Part shown: one piece after another, positions 62,735 through 64,000 of the stretch | Layout of the letters: every line of letters begins with the position of its first letter | Numbering within the stretch: position 1 is the stretch's first letter | From: Oscillospiraceae bacterium | Lineage (GTDB): Bacteria > Bacillota > Clostridia > Oscillospirales > Acutalibacteraceae | DNA length: 64,000 nt | Reading direction: 5' to 3' | Assembly: GCA_015066225.1 (NCBI GenBank) | Contig: SVOT01000008.1 | Location: 1-64,000 of the forward strand | Program-made: the position numbers and the translations under genes | The notes under the pieces: generated by a model | Databases searched by the model: none | Told to the model about the DNA's origin: nothing | The model's input: the letters and a program-made list of their open reading frames with translations, nothing else

Positions 62735-63520
62735 TCATACACCTTTCAACCATTCAACAGACTGCTTCAATCCGTCAATAGTTTTTGTTTCTAAAACCAC
62801 ACGGCAGTTTTGCTCTTTGGCAAGATCAATATATTTTTCGATATCTATTTCACCTGTGCCGAGAGCAAGGTGGTTTTTTCGCGCTTTCGCATCGTGCAGA
62901 TGAATATGATTCAGGCGGTTTTTGTGTTTCATAATAAATTCTTCATCTGTACCGCCTATACCGTGATTATGTCCGACATCAAAAGTTAAAGCAAAAACCT
63001 TAGATTCCAAAAGCAATTCAATAGCTTCTTTTTGGAACTCCTCATAGCCATCACAGTTTTCAATACAGATTTTGATATCATTTTCTCCGATAGCATTTTC
63101 ACACATATCTCTGAAATCAACAATACTTTTGAGATACCGTTCTTTGTATTCAGAGAAAAGAAGCACTTTTCTGTCAGGTAAAGTAAAATATACACCTTTA
63201 GCCATATGCATATTTAAAACCTTAATATCAAGTTGCTTTGCAATATCAATGGTATCTGCAACGGTTTTTATGTAAGCCTCTGCGACGTAAGGATTGAAAT
63301 CACATACATTCAGATTCTCATCAAGGTGAATTGTGTAGTAAATGCCGTATTTTTCTGCGATGTTTTTGAAATAATCAACATCAATTTTATCAAGCTGATA
63401 CTGCGGCAGGTTCATATTAAGCTCAATAAAATCAAGACCTAATTCCGCACACAATTTCGCACACTCTTCAAGAGTGCTTGTTTCAATCAATGTGGGCATA
63501 CCATAATGTAATTGTTGCAT
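62735..63520 (-). CDS. Sugar phosphate isomerase/epimerase-like TIM barrel
   Basis: 261 residues of the xylose isomerase-like AP-endonuclease 2 fold. Metal-ligand segments LDFIELNMNLP, IKICIENCDGYEEF (Glu), FALTFDVGHNHG (Asp, His), HIHLHDA (His) and RVVLETK (Glu). Substrate cannot be assigned. ATG 63520 follows AAAGGTGA. Confidence 0.82.
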   Translation of the reverse strand: MQQLHYGMPTLIETSTLEECAKLCAELGLDFIELNMNLPQYQLDKIDVDYFKNIAEKYGIYYTIHLDENLNVCDFNPYVAEAYIKTVADTIDIAKQLDIKVLNMHMAKGVYFTLPDRKVLLFSEYKERYLKSIVDFRDMCENAIGENDIKICIENCDGYEEFQKEAIELLLESKVFALTFDVGHNHGIGGTDEEFIMKHKNRLNHIHLHDAKARKNHLALGTGEIDIEKYIDLAKEQNCRVVLETKTIDGLKQSVEWLKGV

Positions 63521-63552
63521 ATTATCACCTTTTTTCATTATCCAAATGTCAG

Positions 63553-64000
63553 CTATATATTTATCTCCATAAACCCAACTGTAAATGGTAAATGCTCAAA
63601 TTTGCGTGTTAAAATGTGGTTAAAACCGAGTTTTAAATACCAATCTTTTAACTTTGTGTTTTCTTCAATTATACCGATTGATATTTTATTACCACCATAG
63701 CTTTCAACCATTTTAACAGCATAATTAACCATTGATTTACCTATACCTAAATGACGATATTCAGATAATACCGCAAGATTATTAAGCTCCCATTCTTCAT
63801 CACTGCACTTCGCAAGAGAAAAATAACCAACAGGGATATCACCTTGATAAAACAAAAACATTGGTCTGCCATCGTCAAACTGCATTTTAAGTTTATCCAT
63901 AGTTATAAATGCAGTATGTGAAGGACAGTTGTTTTCAGTCAATCCAAACTCACCCGCAACTGTTATAAAACTGCTACGGATTATTTCAAGACAAATATTT
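63553..64000 (-). CDS. GNAT-family N-acetyltransferase (5' end outside window)
   Basis: The frame stays open to the window edge. Upstream of the TTG at 63942 it reads EIIRSSFITVAGEFG, matching the conserved N-terminus of this acetyltransferase group. The gene is therefore truncated by the window and TTG 63942 is not the start. Core motifs: NLAVLSEYRHLGIGKSMVNYA for acetyl-CoA and WYLKLGFNHILTRKFEHLPFTVGFM at the C-terminus. Substrate unknown. Confidence 0.82.
   Translation of the reverse strand, partial: NICLEIIRSSFITVAGEFGLTENNCPSHTAFITMDKLKMQFDDGRPMFLFYQGDIPVGYFSLAKCSDEEWELNNLAVLSEYRHLGIGKSMVNYAVKMVESYGGNKISIGIIEENTKLKDWYLKLGFNHILTRKFEHLPFTVGFMEINI

Overview
The window reads as a chromosome segment of an endospore-forming, Gram-positive member of Clostridia, most likely an uncultured gut Oscillospirales/Ruminococcaceae-type organism (inference from gene content, not from a database search). 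Evidence: spore genes (ypeB, spoIIR, yabP, yabQ), a class B sortase, lipoproteins with no outer-membrane genes, the HrcA/CIRCE heat-shock system, an L27 with the Firmicutes N-terminal extension plus its protease Prp, AAGGAGG-type ribosome binding sites and many TTGACA-N17-TATAAT promoters. No rRNA, CRISPR, transposase, integrase or phage structural gene was seen.

Layout. 1-366: the end of a protein built from 81-residue repeats. 579-6235: purine salvage (xanthine phosphoribosyltransferase, BMP-type lipoprotein, nucleoside ABC ATPase and two permeases). 6328-16027: a DMT protein, a secreted repeat protein with an amidase-like domain, an acyltransferase, an unassigned glycosidase-like enzyme, a zinc-ribbon/acidic/TPR membrane protein, a small lipoprotein and YpeB. 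16184-24474: cysteine desulfurase-thiI-cinA-type amidase-sortase B-membrane protein, then galE and a GH13 amylase. 24505-32451: secreted polysaccharide deacetylase, M14 peptidase, MFS transporter, HAD phosphatase, yabP-yabQ-divIC-S1 protein, and an orphan fumarase alpha subunit. 33177-45662: small membrane protein, spoIIR, ispE, PHP phosphatase, RluA synthase, rplU-prp-rpmA, hrcA-grpE-dnaK-dnaJ, AIM24 protein, YlmH-like protein. 45987-52678: aldo/keto reductase, small membrane protein, serC-serA, hpf, secreted metallophosphoesterase. 52928-53889: five tRNAs (Leu, Glu, Met on minus; Gly, Arg on plus). 54629-58505: an ABC exporter pair behind a leader-peptide attenuator. 58636-64000: a TPR membrane protein and a set of small stand-alone enzymes (three GNATs, methyltransferase, P-loop kinase, TIM-barrel isomerase).

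The most unusual content is non-coding. Three intergenic regions (43708-43909, 46915-47083, 52722-52880) hold arrays of tiny perfect hairpins separated by an array-specific 8-9 nt word. The word is in one orientation in the left half and reverse-complemented in the right half, and each array also has a 10-11 bp long-range inverted repeat. Similar hairpin cassettes sit beside two tRNA genes. In each case an inverted copy of that tRNA's T-arm lies on one side and a duplicate of that tRNA's 3' end plus terminator on the other. At tRNA-Arg this has become a tandem array of about 150 bp units (53890-54590). A further dispersed modular repeat occurs at 32473-32800 and 45672-45935. Together these look like a family of palindrome-rich, apparently non-autonomous elements with an affinity for tRNA 3' ends. 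That interpretation is inference.
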